Notes: a model not told the origin generated them from the sequence alone. DNA of 64,000 nucleotides from Parabacteroides bouchesdurhonensis (GCF_900186615.1 NZ_LT896588.1:2251339-2315338), one strand, 5' to 3'. Shown: positions 8,125 to 17,173, counted from the first letter of the stretch. A program made the numbers and translations.

Positions 8125-9246
8125 CTATTCCAACGATTTCATGTCGATTACATAACGGAAATGTACTTTCCCGTCCACGACATTTCTCCAAGCCTCATTG
8201 ATTTGCTGAATGGGGATTACTTCCACTTTCGGATAGATACCGTGCGATACCGAGTAATCGACTGTTTCCTGCGTTTCACGCATTCCCCCGATAACCGAAA
8301 ACCACACCTTTCGCCTGCCTCTCAATCCCAATACCGGAACGACCGGTGCATCCTTTGCCGCCGGCATTCCCACAACAGCCAGTTCTCCATCCATTTTGAG
8401 CATATTCACATAAAGCATCGGATCGTAAGCAGACGGTATCGTGGAGAGAATAAAACTGAACATGTTATTCAAGCCTTCCAGTTCTTCGATATTCCGTACA
8501 TTCACGTAGCGGACTGCCCCCATGTCCAATGCCTCGTCGCGTTTTTCATTGGTAATGTCAAAAACAGTTACTTCTGCTCCGATTGCCACGGCATATTGCA
8601 GCGCCATGTGTCCTAAACCGCCGAAGCCGGCAATTCCCACTTTATCGCCACGTTTCACCCCTGCGTGCATAATCGGCGAATATGTCGTAACACCTGCACA
8701 CATAAGCGGCCCGACCTTTTCTATGTCTGCTCCTTTCGGAATCGTAACGGCAAACTGTTCGTCCACTACCATATTGTTCGAGTAGCCGCCCTGCGATATT
8801 TCATTGTCATGATAAACATCCTTGTCCCCGTATGTCAGTACGCGCCCATGCAGGCAGTACTGCTCTTCCCCGGAATCGCAATACTCGCAATGCCGGCAGG
8901 AACCCACCATGCAACCGACACCTGCATAATCACCGACTTTGAACCTTGTAACTTTCAATCCCGTCTGTACGACACGTCCTACTATTTCGTGCCCGACGAC
9001 CAACGGATAGCTTTGCGGGCTCCAGTCGCCGCGTCCCTGATGAATATCGCTATGGCAAACTCCGCAATAAAGCGTTTCGATCAGAATATCGTTTTCTCCT
9101 ATCGGATGGCGGCTAAAGTCATACGGTTTCAGTTCTCCATCGGCAGTATGGAGGGCGTAACCTTTCGAGGCAATCCGCTCTGTGGTCTGTGCAAAGCCAT
9201 GCAATGATAAGATTGCAGCGGCCAATGTAAAAATCAATCGTTTCAT
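8125..9246 (-). CDS. Zinc-dependent alcohol dehydrogenase (MDR family) with a signal peptide
   Basis: 373 residues, close to YahK/cinnamyl-alcohol-dehydrogenase-type NADP-dependent aldehyde reductases. Catalytic zinc ligands are in LYCGVCHSDIHQG and GHEIVG. The structural zinc site is GCMVGSCRHCEYCDSGEEQYC-like, with four clustered cysteines. The cofactor loop is GFGGLGHMALQYA. Odd feature: the protein begins with a convincing signal peptide (MKRLIFTLAAAILSLHGFAQ), about 22 residues ahead of the usual family start, so it is probably exported although these enzymes use cytosolic NADP(H). It is last in the six-gene operon, 6 bp behind the iron alcohol dehydrogenase. An internal start would give a cytosolic enzyme, but the export signal looks genuine. 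Confidence 0.85.
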   Translation of the reverse strand: MKRLIFTLAAAILSLHGFAQTTERIASKGYALHTADGELKPYDFSRHPIGENDILIETLYCGVCHSDIHQGRGDWSPQSYPLVVGHEIVGRVVQTGLKVTRFKVGDYAGVGCMVGSCRHCEYCDSGEEQYCLHGRVLTYGDKDVYHDNEISQGGYSNNMVVDEQFAVTIPKGADIEKVGPLMCAGVTTYSPIMHAGVKRGDKVGIAGFGGLGHMALQYAVAIGAEVTVFDITNEKRDEALDMGAVRYVNVRNIEELEGLNNMFSFILSTIPSAYDPMLYVNMLKMDGELAVVGMPAAKDAPVVPVLGLRGRRKVWFSVIGGMRETQETVDYSVSHGIYPKVEVIPIQQINEAWRNVVDGKVHFRYVIDMKSLE

Positions 9247-9252
9247 TCGTTT

Positions 9253-10425
9253 CTATTTATAAGATTTTCTATAAATCTGTATGCAATCCTCTTCGGAGAT
9301 CTGAACACGGTCGAGCTGGAATAGCCGCCCCATTGTTTCGCGGGCATTGCAAGCGAAAGCAGCGGCCTCTTCCATACTGATGCCATAGTCCGACATTTTC
9401 AAGTCGGCCACCCCGCACGTATCCTGCAATTTTCCGAGTGCCTTAATGAAATCTCCGGGTTTGGCAGCATCGGCCATACCCATTGCCCGCGCCATTCGCA
9501 CGAACCGTTCATCGCAAGCGTGTACCTCAATCATGTGAGAAAAATAAGCCCGGCTTATCATAACCAGCCCCGCTCCATGCGGTAACTCCTGATGATATGC
9601 GGACATGGCGTGTTCCAATGAATGCTGGCTCGTCACGCCGCCGACACACATCACCACGCCCGACAGATAGCTGCCCCACGCCACATGGGAACGTGCTTCC
9701 AAATCATTTCCGTCATTCACGGCCATAGGCAGATAGCGGGCGATATGTTCTATGGCAGTCTGCGCATACATATCGCTCATCGGATTGGCACGGTTCGACA
9801 CATAACCTTCGATACTGTGAAACAAGGCATCGAAACCCTGATAGGCCGTGAAAGCAGCCGGAACGGTAGTCATTAACTCCGGATCAATGACCGCCAGAAC
9901 GGGATAGAGCGACGGATGGCCGAATCCGGTTTTTTCATGCGTTCTATCGTTCGTTACCACGCAGGCAGAGTCCGTTTCCGAACCTGTTCCGGCAGTAGTG
10001 GGTATGGCGACCACGGGCAACGGGCGGCATTCCACCGCACGGCCTTTACCCGTCCCGCCGGAGATATAGTCCCAATAGTCGCCGTCGTTGGTTGACACGA
10101 CCGCAATGGCTTTTGCGGCATCAATCACACTGCCTCCACCGAGGGCGACGATCATGTCGCAACCGTTCTCTCGTGCCGTTCTGCCCCCTGCCATGACAGT
10201 TCCGACAAGCGGATTAGCTTCCACTTTATCGAAGACAGCGTATGAAATTCCGGTGAGCTTCAGTTGTTCTTCAAGCCGGTCGAGATACCCGTTTACCCGT
10301 GTAGAACGTCCGTTGGAGATCACCACAAGTGCCCGTTTTCCCGGCATCGCCTGCTTGTGCAGGTTATTCAGTTCCCCTACGCCAAAAATCGCACGCGTAG
10401 GTATATACATATTGAAATGTTCCAT
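9253..10425 (-). CDS. Iron-containing alcohol dehydrogenase (YqhD/BdhA-like)
   Basis: 390 residues, full length for the group III Fe-ADH family, cytosolic (no signal peptide). Visible signatures are the NAD(P)-binding GGGSVIDAAKAIA, the AIPTTAGTGSE loop, and the metal ligands in YQGFDALFHSIEG and HSLEHAMSAYHQELPHG (one Asp, three His). Family members reduce short aldehydes or butanal/glyoxal-like substrates with NAD(P)H. It sits between the Cys-type hydrolase (15 bp upstream) and the exported zinc dehydrogenase (6 bp downstream). This suggests that the operon handles aldehydes or alcohols. Confidence 0.9.
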   Translation of the reverse strand: MEHFNMYIPTRAIFGVGELNNLHKQAMPGKRALVVISNGRSTRVNGYLDRLEEQLKLTGISYAVFDKVEANPLVGTVMAGGRTARENGCDMIVALGGGSVIDAAKAIAVVSTNDGDYWDYISGGTGKGRAVECRPLPVVAIPTTAGTGSETDSACVVTNDRTHEKTGFGHPSLYPVLAVIDPELMTTVPAAFTAYQGFDALFHSIEGYVSNRANPMSDMYAQTAIEHIARYLPMAVNDGNDLEARSHVAWGSYLSGVVMCVGGVTSQHSLEHAMSAYHQELPHGAGLVMISRAYFSHMIEVHACDERFVRMARAMGMADAAKPGDFIKALGKLQDTCGVADLKMSDYGISMEEAAAFACNARETMGRLFQLDRVQISEEDCIQIYRKSYK

Positions 10426-10440
10426 GATTATTTTTGTCTT

Positions 10441-11361
10441 TCACTTGTTCAGCGATTCGTTAAAAAATTCCGTCATTTTTTTGACAGCCATGTCGATATA
10501 CTTCGGATTATCGTAGAGGTCGAAGTGTCCGGCTCCCTCGATTACGTATAACTCTTTCGGCCCGTTCGACAGTTCGACAGCCCGCTCGCTTTGCCACAGC
10601 GATCCGGCTTTGCTTCCCGCCACGACCAACAACGGGCGGTCGAGCAGTTCGGGGATAAATTCGTAGGCGTCGAACGTGATTCGATTGGCCATGCCTACAA
10701 ACCGGAACTTGTTGGATGAATTGGGATGCAGGGCACGGGCCGGATTCCGGTAGTAATCGCTTGCTTCGATCATATCGGGGTAAGTGTTCCCGTCTATTTC
10801 ATCGGCTTCCGGCACATAATGGGTATAACGCACCTCCGCTCCGTTCACTTCTGCCGTGCGTTGCTCGGCGATTTCATCGAGACGGCGCTTCATATCCTCG
10901 ATACTCCGCTTTCCATCCCATCCCTGCCGGGTCGTAGCTCCCGGATTGGTACAGCAGATTCCGCAAACGGCTTTGATGCGCCGGTCGGTCAGCGTGGCGA
11001 AGATGGCATAGCCCGCTCCTGCGCAGGAGCCGATAGCACCGATACGTGCCCGATCCACATAAGGCAAGGTAGTCAGGTAGTCCACGGCGCATTTCACATC
11101 CTCGCTCCGTTCATAAGGATTGTCCCACAAACGGGGTTCGCCTTCGCTTTCGCCTTGGTGGGAGGCATCGAACGTCAGGACGATAAATCCCGCTTTTGCC
11201 ATGCTTTCGGCATAGAGTTTCGAGGTCTGCTCTTTTACGCCTCCTCCGGGGTGGCATACGGCAAGTGCGGCATACCGTTTTGTCTCGTCAAAATTATCCG
11301 GCAGGTACAGGCATCCCGCCATGTTCCAGTTCCAATTCCTGAATATCACTCTCTTTTCCAT
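10441..11361 (-). CDS. Alpha/beta hydrolase with Cys nucleophile (dienelactone-hydrolase-like)
   Basis: 306 residues, alpha/beta hydrolase fold. The oxyanion region is VCHPGGGVKEQ, and the nucleophile elbow reads GSCAGAG, i.e. G-x-C-x-G with cysteine instead of serine, as in dienelactone hydrolase. A C-terminal GAGHFDLYDN carries the catalytic His. A long insertion (residues about 150-215) lies between core strands. No signal peptide is seen. It follows the carboxymuconolactone-decarboxylase-like gene by 8 bp. In beta-ketoadipate pathways such hydrolases and decarboxylases act on lactones, so a lactone or ester substrate is a fair guess but unproven. Confidence 0.8.
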   Translation of the reverse strand: MEKRVIFRNWNWNMAGCLYLPDNFDETKRYAALAVCHPGGGVKEQTSKLYAESMAKAGFIVLTFDASHQGESEGEPRLWDNPYERSEDVKCAVDYLTTLPYVDRARIGAIGSCAGAGYAIFATLTDRRIKAVCGICCTNPGATTRQGWDGKRSIEDMKRRLDEIAEQRTAEVNGAEVRYTHYVPEADEIDGNTYPDMIEASDYYRNPARALHPNSSNKFRFVGMANRITFDAYEFIPELLDRPLLVVAGSKAGSLWQSERAVELSNGPKELYVIEGAGHFDLYDNPKYIDMAVKKMTEFFNESLNK

Positions 11362-11369
11362 ATCGTTTT

Positions 11370-12500
11370 TTACTTGTTATTTACTTCTATATAATCCTCC
11401 TCGCTTACCGCTTCCAGCCATGTATCCTTGTTTTTGTCGGGATTGGGGATGACCGACACGTGGCTGAACTCGCAGTCTATCGCCGCTCCGTGCCAGTGCA
11501 CCACGCCCGGACGAATGTTCACGACATCTCCGGCCGACAAAGCCTGCGCGGACTGTCCTTTCTCTTGATACCAGCCCCTGCCTGCCGTGCAGAGCAGAAT
11601 CTGCGTGCCGGTATGCACGTGCCAACGGGTTCTTGCCCCGGCCTTGAACGTTACATTGGATGCTTGACAGGGGATATTGCTGTCGGCTGAAACGAGCCGT
11701 TGGTTGAATACCTCACCCGTAAAGTAATTCGCCGTCGAGATACGACCACGGGGGAATATGTCGTCGATAGGTTCCGGCATCGGGTATTTCCGCTCGAAAG
11801 CGGCACTCAATACCTGATCCGCCCGCCATGCTTCACGTGTGCCTACTTTATTCTTCAACGTATGGACGATTTGCCATACCTGCCCATTGGTCAGTCCGGC
11901 ATTGGCCGCGTAACGCAGATGCGATTTGATCTGCCCTGCCGTCCCGTCGAGTGCCGATAAGGCGGAGAGCGTGGCGATTTCACGGCTTGCCTCGTCTAAA
12001 TTGTCCCTCCCGAAAAGGTCTCCGAACAAATGGGCTTTCAGGCAGTAGTCGATAGCGGGGGCAAATGACATGATACCGCCCTCGACCGGATGTCCCGACA
12101 GACGGGTCTGTACCTCTGTTCCTAATTCCAACGCGCTCTTGTCGCTCGGCATCGGCGTCGCTTCCACCCCTTCCGTATCCGTGATTCCTTTCTCACTCCG
12201 CTTATCAAGAACACTCTTGAAGGTTGTGAGGGCGTTCAGACTGCGAGGGAAGCCCGTATAGGCGTAAAGATGGGTTAGAATTTCTTTAATCTCACTGATT
12301 GTCAGCCCGGCATCCAACCCCTCTGCAAGAGCTTCCCGCAGATGTTCCGTATCTCCTTTGGCCGTCAGTGCGGCGATAGGAACAATCGCCTGCTGTTTCT
12401 TGCTCAATGTTTCCATTTCCTGTGCATTCGTTTGTGCGATTCCGCCTATGGTAAATAGGACAGACACCGCAAGTACTAAAATTCGAGTTTTAAGTTTCAT
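11370..12500 (-). CDS. Exported carboxymuconolactone decarboxylase-like / cupin fusion protein
   Basis: 376 residues. A signal peptide (MKLKTRILVLAVSVLFTIGG) is followed by two carboxymuconolactone-decarboxylase-like helical domains: about 30-105 with GLTISEIKEILTHLYAYTGF, and about 150-215 with GLTNGQVWQIVHTL. A C-terminal cupin domain (about 250-350) contains RWHVHTGTQILLC and the GDVVNIRPGVVHWHG metal-binding type motif. Family members are decarboxylases or AhpD-like thiol peroxidase partners. I see no CxxC pair typical of AhpD, so a redox-thiol role is not supported. It is third in the operon, 17 bp after the flavodoxin gene. Confidence 0.85.
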   Translation of the reverse strand: MKLKTRILVLAVSVLFTIGGIAQTNAQEMETLSKKQQAIVPIAALTAKGDTEHLREALAEGLDAGLTISEIKEILTHLYAYTGFPRSLNALTTFKSVLDKRSEKGITDTEGVEATPMPSDKSALELGTEVQTRLSGHPVEGGIMSFAPAIDYCLKAHLFGDLFGRDNLDEASREIATLSALSALDGTAGQIKSHLRYAANAGLTNGQVWQIVHTLKNKVGTREAWRADQVLSAAFERKYPMPEPIDDIFPRGRISTANYFTGEVFNQRLVSADSNIPCQASNVTFKAGARTRWHVHTGTQILLCTAGRGWYQEKGQSAQALSAGDVVNIRPGVVHWHGAAIDCEFSHVSVIPNPDKNKDTWLEAVSEEDYIEVNNK

Positions 12501-12517
12501 ATCTTTTTATCGTTTGT

Positions 12518-13189
12518 TTATTCGATACCGATCCACTCCGAGAGCAGTTCCTCCAAATTATTCGGAATGTTATAGGATATTCTCAATCCGTCGGCTACCG
12601 AAGATTCGGGACAAAGACGTGCGATATTCGCTTGTGCATCTTCGATACCGACCGCCATACTGGTACAGAACGGGCGGATGGTCTTGCCTGTAAAATCGTA
12701 CTCTTCGAGGAACGTGCGGATTGCCATCGGCTCGCAATAGCGCCATATCGGGAAGCCGATATAAATAATATCGTAATCTTCCATATTGTCCACATGGGTA
12801 GTCAGTGCAGGACGCGCATCGGCCTCGTATTCCTGTAAGGCGATTTCGGAACACTCCGTGTGCGATACGGGGTAGTCGCGTGCGGGTATGATCTCGAACA
12901 GGTCGCCGCCAGTCAATCGGGACAGTTCCATAGCTACGGTCTGCGTGTTACGTGTTTTGTTCGTAGCTCCCGATACGGCATCCGTACCGTCAGGCACATG
13001 ATTTGCCCGTGAGAAATAGGCGACCAGTACCTTGCCGTTGCCGCTGGAAGGCGTATCGGGTTCGTCCGGAGATTCGGGAGTGTCGGGCTGTTCCTGCTGC
13101 TGCGGTTCCGTTTCATCCCCACCGCAGGCCACGGAAAACGGCAGTACGAATGCCGCAAAGAATATCGATATAAAAATAGTCCGTTTCAT
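12518..13189 (-). CDS. Flavodoxin-like lipoprotein
   Basis: 223 residues from ATG 13189. A longer reading from 13249 would put 20 residues ahead of the lipoprotein signal and is rejected. After FVLPFSVACGG (lipobox Cys) comes a low-complexity linker rich in P, E, D and Q. The flavodoxin fold follows: VLVAYFSRANHV (FMN phosphate loop), TRNTQTVAMELSRLTGGDLF, and DIIYIGFPIWRY. A flavodoxin anchored outside the cytosol is unusual, because it needs FMN and electrons there. The same linker style appears in the preceding cyclophilin-like lipoprotein. The gene starts 1 bp after that gene's stop, so translation is probably coupled. Confidence 0.85.
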   Translation of the reverse strand: MKRTIFISIFFAAFVLPFSVACGGDETEPQQQEQPDTPESPDEPDTPSSGNGKVLVAYFSRANHVPDGTDAVSGATNKTRNTQTVAMELSRLTGGDLFEIIPARDYPVSHTECSEIALQEYEADARPALTTHVDNMEDYDIIYIGFPIWRYCEPMAIRTFLEEYDFTGKTIRPFCTSMAVGIEDAQANIARLCPESSVADGLRISYNIPNNLEELLSEWIGIE

Positions 13190-13190
13190 A

Positions 13191-14087
13191 CTATTCCGCT
13201 TTTTCAAACCGAACATCCACATTACCGATGCCGTCGAAGATTTCGACACCCGAATCCACCCGTCCGATGGATTGCATCTGAAAATGTTCTCCGTTCTGTT
13301 TATACATGATTACAAAACTGTGCATGGGCGGATAATAGACGATTTCACCCACCTCATATCCCCGTGAACGGGCATTGTCCGTCGGCAGGGCTTCCGGGAA
13401 ACGATAACACATCTCCCGCCCGTACAAATCCATCATCGGCAACGTAACTGGCATTTTTTCCACGAATGCCCGTGTTGTTGCGTTATCTTCCAAAGTTGCG
13501 GTCAGAGTCCGACCGTTTACCGTAATTTTCATTTTCGTTACCATATCGTTGTCATTGTCTGAATTTTCATTATCATCTTCGTTTTCCGCTAAAGCTATCG
13601 TTACACGGATATTCTGCCCCAATGAACGCACCGTTTCTATATTACTCGTAATAGCTCCGATAATTACCAGATTGCCGGTCGATGAAGAGTTCGCTTCGTC
13701 ACTGTGAAATATCACGAAATCATCACCGGCCGTCCAAAATGCCAGATCGCCGTCGTGCCAGCCATATTGCACATCGGTTTCATCATATGCCAACGCGGGG
13801 GATATGCCGCCGCAATAGTCGTGCGCTCCGCGATTGAGTGTTATAGTTACGGGGAGGCGGGAAAGCAGGTCGCGGGCTGTGCGGTTTTCGTTCAAATATC
13901 CTTCGAGTACCGTTTCGCCTACGGTCAATGTGATGGCTGTTCTGTTGGTGGAACTATTGTCATCGCCCCCGCCGGGATTTTGGGGAGTTTCCGGAATGGC
14001 CGGATCGTTTTCAGAAGTGTTCGATTCACAAGCCGACAGCGAAAGTGTCATGCACATCGCCATCATCATAGTCGTTAAAATTTTCAT
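13191..14087 (-). CDS. Lipoprotein with two cyclophilin-like domains
   Basis: 298 residues, first gene of the operon. Lipoprotein signal MKILTTMMMAMCMTLSLSAC, then a Pro/Gly/Asp linker. Domain 1 (about 50-165) starts ITLTVGETVLEGYL and has the family words NRTARDLLSRLPVTITL, YGWHDGDLAFW and FVIFHS. Domain 2 (about 185-290) repeats the same plan: MKITVNGRTLTATLEDNATT, EKMPVTLPM, GEIVYYPPMHSFVIMY. Such cyclophilin-like fold proteins are often found beside flavodoxin genes. Isomerase activity is not established. An acidic Asn/Asp/Glu stretch joins the two domains. Promoter at 14157-14189. Confidence 0.8.
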   Translation of the reverse strand: MKILTTMMMAMCMTLSLSACESNTSENDPAIPETPQNPGGGDDNSSTNRTAITLTVGETVLEGYLNENRTARDLLSRLPVTITLNRGAHDYCGGISPALAYDETDVQYGWHDGDLAFWTAGDDFVIFHSDEANSSSTGNLVIIGAITSNIETVRSLGQNIRVTIALAENEDDNENSDNDNDMVTKMKITVNGRTLTATLEDNATTRAFVEKMPVTLPMMDLYGREMCYRFPEALPTDNARSRGYEVGEIVYYPPMHSFVIMYKQNGEHFQMQSIGRVDSGVEIFDGIGNVDVRFEKAE

Positions 14088-14156
14088 ATCCGTTACTTTT
14101 TTAATCGTTTATACCTTAATTTATTGTAGAGAGTATCGCTGCAACTTTCTCTGTTG

Positions 14157-14189
14157 CAAAAGTAGCGGATGCCGAAGTCTTAATTTCAA
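14157..14189 (-). promoter_or_regulatory. Promoter of the six-gene exported redox operon
   Basis: On the minus strand TACTTTTG (14164-14157, TAnnTTTG) has TTG at 14189-14187, 22 nt upstream. It lies about 70 bp before the first start codon. A CGCTGCAACTTTCTCTGTTGC segment (14138-14156) has GCAAC and GTTGC as an inverted pair just downstream of the -7 box and could be an operator. Confidence 0.6.
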
Positions 14190-14453
14190 CGCAAAATATC
14201 GGTTCTTATACCAATTTCTACGATGGAATTATAATTATGAATCGCCCGACTATGGAGGGTCGATTGTCCCCCGTCAGGGCAAGGCTTTTGAGAGTAACTC
14301 AAAAGGTATCGAGTTACCCAAAAAACAAGGAGTGTAAAAGGAGAAAGGGAGAAAATTAGGGTAATTAATTGATAGATAGAAATGTATGTCTTTTAGTGGC
14401 TTTGGATGCCGAGTAGCGAAAATGCAAGGAAAAGCGGATTAAAGCAAACTTTC

Positions 14454-14475
14454 CGTTTCTAAACCGTTACCCGTT
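14454..14475. repeat. Left att core of element B
   Basis: CGTTTCTA (14454-14461), AAC, CGTTACCC (14465-14472), G, TT. The right copy has TAT in the centre and A before TT. Centre heterology flanked by identical arms fits a tyrosine-integrase crossover (coupling) region. From 14190 to 14453 there is no gene; GAGTAACTC/GAGTTACC (14291-14318) are inverted words that could be integrase arm sites. Confidence 0.6.
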
Positions 14476-14602
14476 CCGAGAGGCGAAAAATACGGCAAAC
14501 TGATGACGTTAAACGTCTGGTTATAGCACTGTTTGTCTGTGGTTTACATTGTTCGGATAACTCACAAAGAAAGTAATTTTACGAACTTAAAATGTGAGCG
14601 TT

Positions 14603-15838
14603 ATGAACAACGAACTAAAGGTATCTTTTTACCTCAAACGAGAGGGCAACACGGAGAGGACAGAAACAAATCCCGATGCCGTTTTTCCGATTATCGGAAA
14701 AATCAGCATCGGCAACACCATCGCACAATTCGGCTTAAAGCTGAAAATTGAAGAACGGCTTTGGAGTGTAAAATCAGGTCGGGCAATCGGCAAAAGCCGT
14801 GCTGCTGTTGAACTCAACAGAGAGATTAATAAAATTAATCTCTCCATACACACGCACTACAAGGACATTTTAAAGCGAACCGGAAAAGTAACCGCTATCG
14901 AAGTGAAGAACGCCTTTCAAGGAATTGCCACAACACAAAAAACACTGCTTGTCCTGTTCGCTGAAATGATGGAAGATTTCAAAGGGAGAATAGGCATCGA
15001 CAGGGCACAATCCACCTACAAGCAGTATGAAGTCCTTTACAAACAGCTCAAACAATTTCTTCGGGAAGAATACCACGTAGAGGATATTCCCCTTGCCGAG
15101 TTAGATTTGCCTTTCATCGAAGCATTGAATTTCTTTTTCCGTGTAAAACGTAGGATGAAGCCGAGAACCGTTAAGGCTCGGATTGTCTTGCTAAATAAAG
15201 TAATACATTTGGCATTGCATCGAAGAATTATCACCCGTCCGCCTTTTGACGGTTTTGAATTGGAAAAGACGGAACTTAAAAACAAGTCGCTCACCAATGA
15301 CGAACTGGACTTGTTAATGAAAACTCCCCTTAAATCAGGCACACAACGGTTTATCCGTGATATGTTCTTGTTCTCGACCTTTACCGGCTTGGCTTATGCA
15401 GACGTGCATAAACTCTCTTGGAAAGATATTATCACCGAAGATGACGGTAGTTTGTGGATTTCAGCCAACAGGCAAAAATCACATACGGAGTTTAATGTAA
15501 AACTATTGAATATCCCTATCCGAATCATGGAGTATTACAAGGGGCTGGCTCCCGATGGAAAAGTATTTCCGCACATGAGTTTGGGACAGGTGAATGTTGG
15601 CTTAAAACGAATTGCAAGGAACTGCGGTATCAACAGGGCGTTATCCTACCACATGGCAAGGTACACGTTTGCTTCCCAAATTTGCCTTTCACAAGGCGTT
15701 CCGATTGAGAGTGTAAGCCGGATGTTAGGGCACAAGCATATTGAAACAACCCAACGCTACGCACGTCTTAACAATGAGAAGATAGGCAACGATATGCAGC
15801 AGCTATCTGCACGTCTTGCCACTAAATTCAACTTTTAA
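14603..15838 (+). CDS. Tyrosine integrase 1 of element B
   Basis: 411 residues from ATG 14603; a GTG 9 bp upstream is in frame but less likely. Bacteroidales type: N-terminal Arm-DNA-binding strand region (ELKVSFYLKREGN), core-binding SAM-like domain (about 105-210), catalytic domain after about 220. Active-site motifs: YHMARYTFAS (HxxR near residue 350), LGHKHIETTQRYARL (His and nucleophile Tyr near 385). The usual first Arg in TGLR is Ala here (FTGLAYADV near 260), as in IntDOT-like enzymes where that Arg is also replaced. It lies about 130 bp inside the left att core and 20 bp before a second integrase, so the pair is probably co-transcribed. Confidence 0.9.
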   Translation: MNNELKVSFYLKREGNTERTETNPDAVFPIIGKISIGNTIAQFGLKLKIEERLWSVKSGRAIGKSRAAVELNREINKINLSIHTHYKDILKRTGKVTAIEVKNAFQGIATTQKTLLVLFAEMMEDFKGRIGIDRAQSTYKQYEVLYKQLKQFLREEYHVEDIPLAELDLPFIEALNFFFRVKRRMKPRTVKARIVLLNKVIHLALHRRIITRPPFDGFELEKTELKNKSLTNDELDLLMKTPLKSGTQRFIRDMFLFSTFTGLAYADVHKLSWKDIITEDDGSLWISANRQKSHTEFNVKLLNIPIRIMEYYKGLAPDGKVFPHMSLGQVNVGLKRIARNCGINRALSYHMARYTFASQICLSQGVPIESVSRMLGHKHIETTQRYARLNNEKIGNDMQQLSARLATKFNF

Positions 15839-15858
15839 CAATCCAAAATGTAGATATT

Positions 15859-17112
15859 ATGCAAAACAATAGAAGCACTTTCGCTATACTCTTTTACTTA
15901 AATACCAGCAAAAAGAAAAAATCAGGTAATTGCCCTGTCATGGGGCGTATCAGTGTGGACGGTAAAAGTTCGGCTTTCAGCACGGGCTTAGAGTTATCCC
16001 CTGAAAAATGGGATGCCAAACAGGGAATAGCCATAGGCAAATCAAAGGAAGAAACAACTATCAACAAGCAGATAGAAAGCTATCGGGCTGAACTTGTCCG
16101 CCACTATAAAATCTTACTGGAGAATAAAAGCTACATTACTGCTGAAATACTTAAAAACGCTATCAAAGGAATTGGCATTAAACAAAACACCTTAATACAG
16201 GAGTTTGCAGCCTTAGTTGAAGAAAAACGGCAGTCTGTCGGTATCTTGATAGTAAAAACCACCTATACACATTTTTATCGTGCTTATCAGCATTTGAAAG
16301 AGTTTTTAGGGTACAAATACGGGATAACAGACATTCCGTTTACCCAAGTTGATTTTGATTTTATAGAATCGTATGTTTACTATCTGAAAGTCAATTTGCA
16401 ATTAAGCGCAAGCACAACCAACAATACAATAAAACCATTACGACGGGTTGTAATGAGAGCCTTAAACAAAGGTTTGATGTATCAAGACCCGTTCTTTGGC
16501 TATCGTCCCCAGCGGATAACCATTACACGGAAATGGCTATCAATGGATGAGATAGAACGGTTGATGCAAGTAGACATGAAACACGAAAGTGCTAATTTTA
16601 TCCGTGATATGTTTTTATTTTCGACATTCACAGGGCTTGCCTATGTGGACTTGAAGAACTTACGGCATGATAATATTGTACGGCAAGAAGATGGCAAACA
16701 GTGGATTGTCTTAAATCGGCAAAAGACCGGAACAACTTCTTACATTCCCCTGCTTGATATTCCGTTACGGCTTATTGAGAAATACCGGAATACAGCTTTT
16801 GCCGGGCTTAATGGAAAGGTTTTTAGGTTATGTACAATAGAAAATGCTGATATTCAATTGAAAAAGATAGCCAAAGCAGCCAATATTGATAAACGTTTGA
16901 CCTATCATATGGCAAGGCATAGCTATGCAACCCTTTGTCTTTCAATGGGTGTTCCAATAGAAACGATTAGCCAGACATTGGGACATCGAAGCATTTCCAC
17001 TACTCAAATCTATGCGGACATAACCCGTACCAAAATCAATGAGGATATGACAAATTTAGCGAAACAGATTCAAGGAAAGTATGTACTATCCGAAACTGAT
17101 AATAAAATTTAA
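15859..17112 (+). CDS. Tyrosine integrase 2 of element B
   Basis: 417 residues, same architecture as integrase 1 and clearly a paralogue, not a fragment. Arm-binding region RSTFAILFYLNTSKKKKSG; catalytic HxxR in YHMARHSYATLCLS (near 350), LGHRSISTTQIYADI with the Tyr near 385. The Arg of TGLR is again Ala (FTGLAYVDL). It starts 20 bp after integrase 1. Tandem integrases in Bacteroidales elements often both take part in integration and excision, or one acts on arm sites. Which one cuts cannot be told here. A strong hairpin terminator follows. Confidence 0.9.
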   Translation: MQNNRSTFAILFYLNTSKKKKSGNCPVMGRISVDGKSSAFSTGLELSPEKWDAKQGIAIGKSKEETTINKQIESYRAELVRHYKILLENKSYITAEILKNAIKGIGIKQNTLIQEFAALVEEKRQSVGILIVKTTYTHFYRAYQHLKEFLGYKYGITDIPFTQVDFDFIESYVYYLKVNLQLSASTTNNTIKPLRRVVMRALNKGLMYQDPFFGYRPQRITITRKWLSMDEIERLMQVDMKHESANFIRDMFLFSTFTGLAYVDLKNLRHDNIVRQEDGKQWIVLNRQKTGTTSYIPLLDIPLRLIEKYRNTAFAGLNGKVFRLCTIENADIQLKKIAKAANIDKRLTYHMARHSYATLCLSMGVPIETISQTLGHRSISTTQIYADITRTKINEDMTNLAKQIQGKYVLSETDNKI

Positions 17113-17173
17113 AAACAGTGTAGACGAAACAGAAAATTCCTTAAAATGGAAACCTATGAGAACAATTTATCAA

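Noticed and set aside
14291-14318. GAGTAACTC/GAGTTACCC as the att site of element B
   Set aside because: It shares only GTTACCCA with the right end. The 22-bp repeat at 14454/23693 is far longer and yields an open frame when joined.
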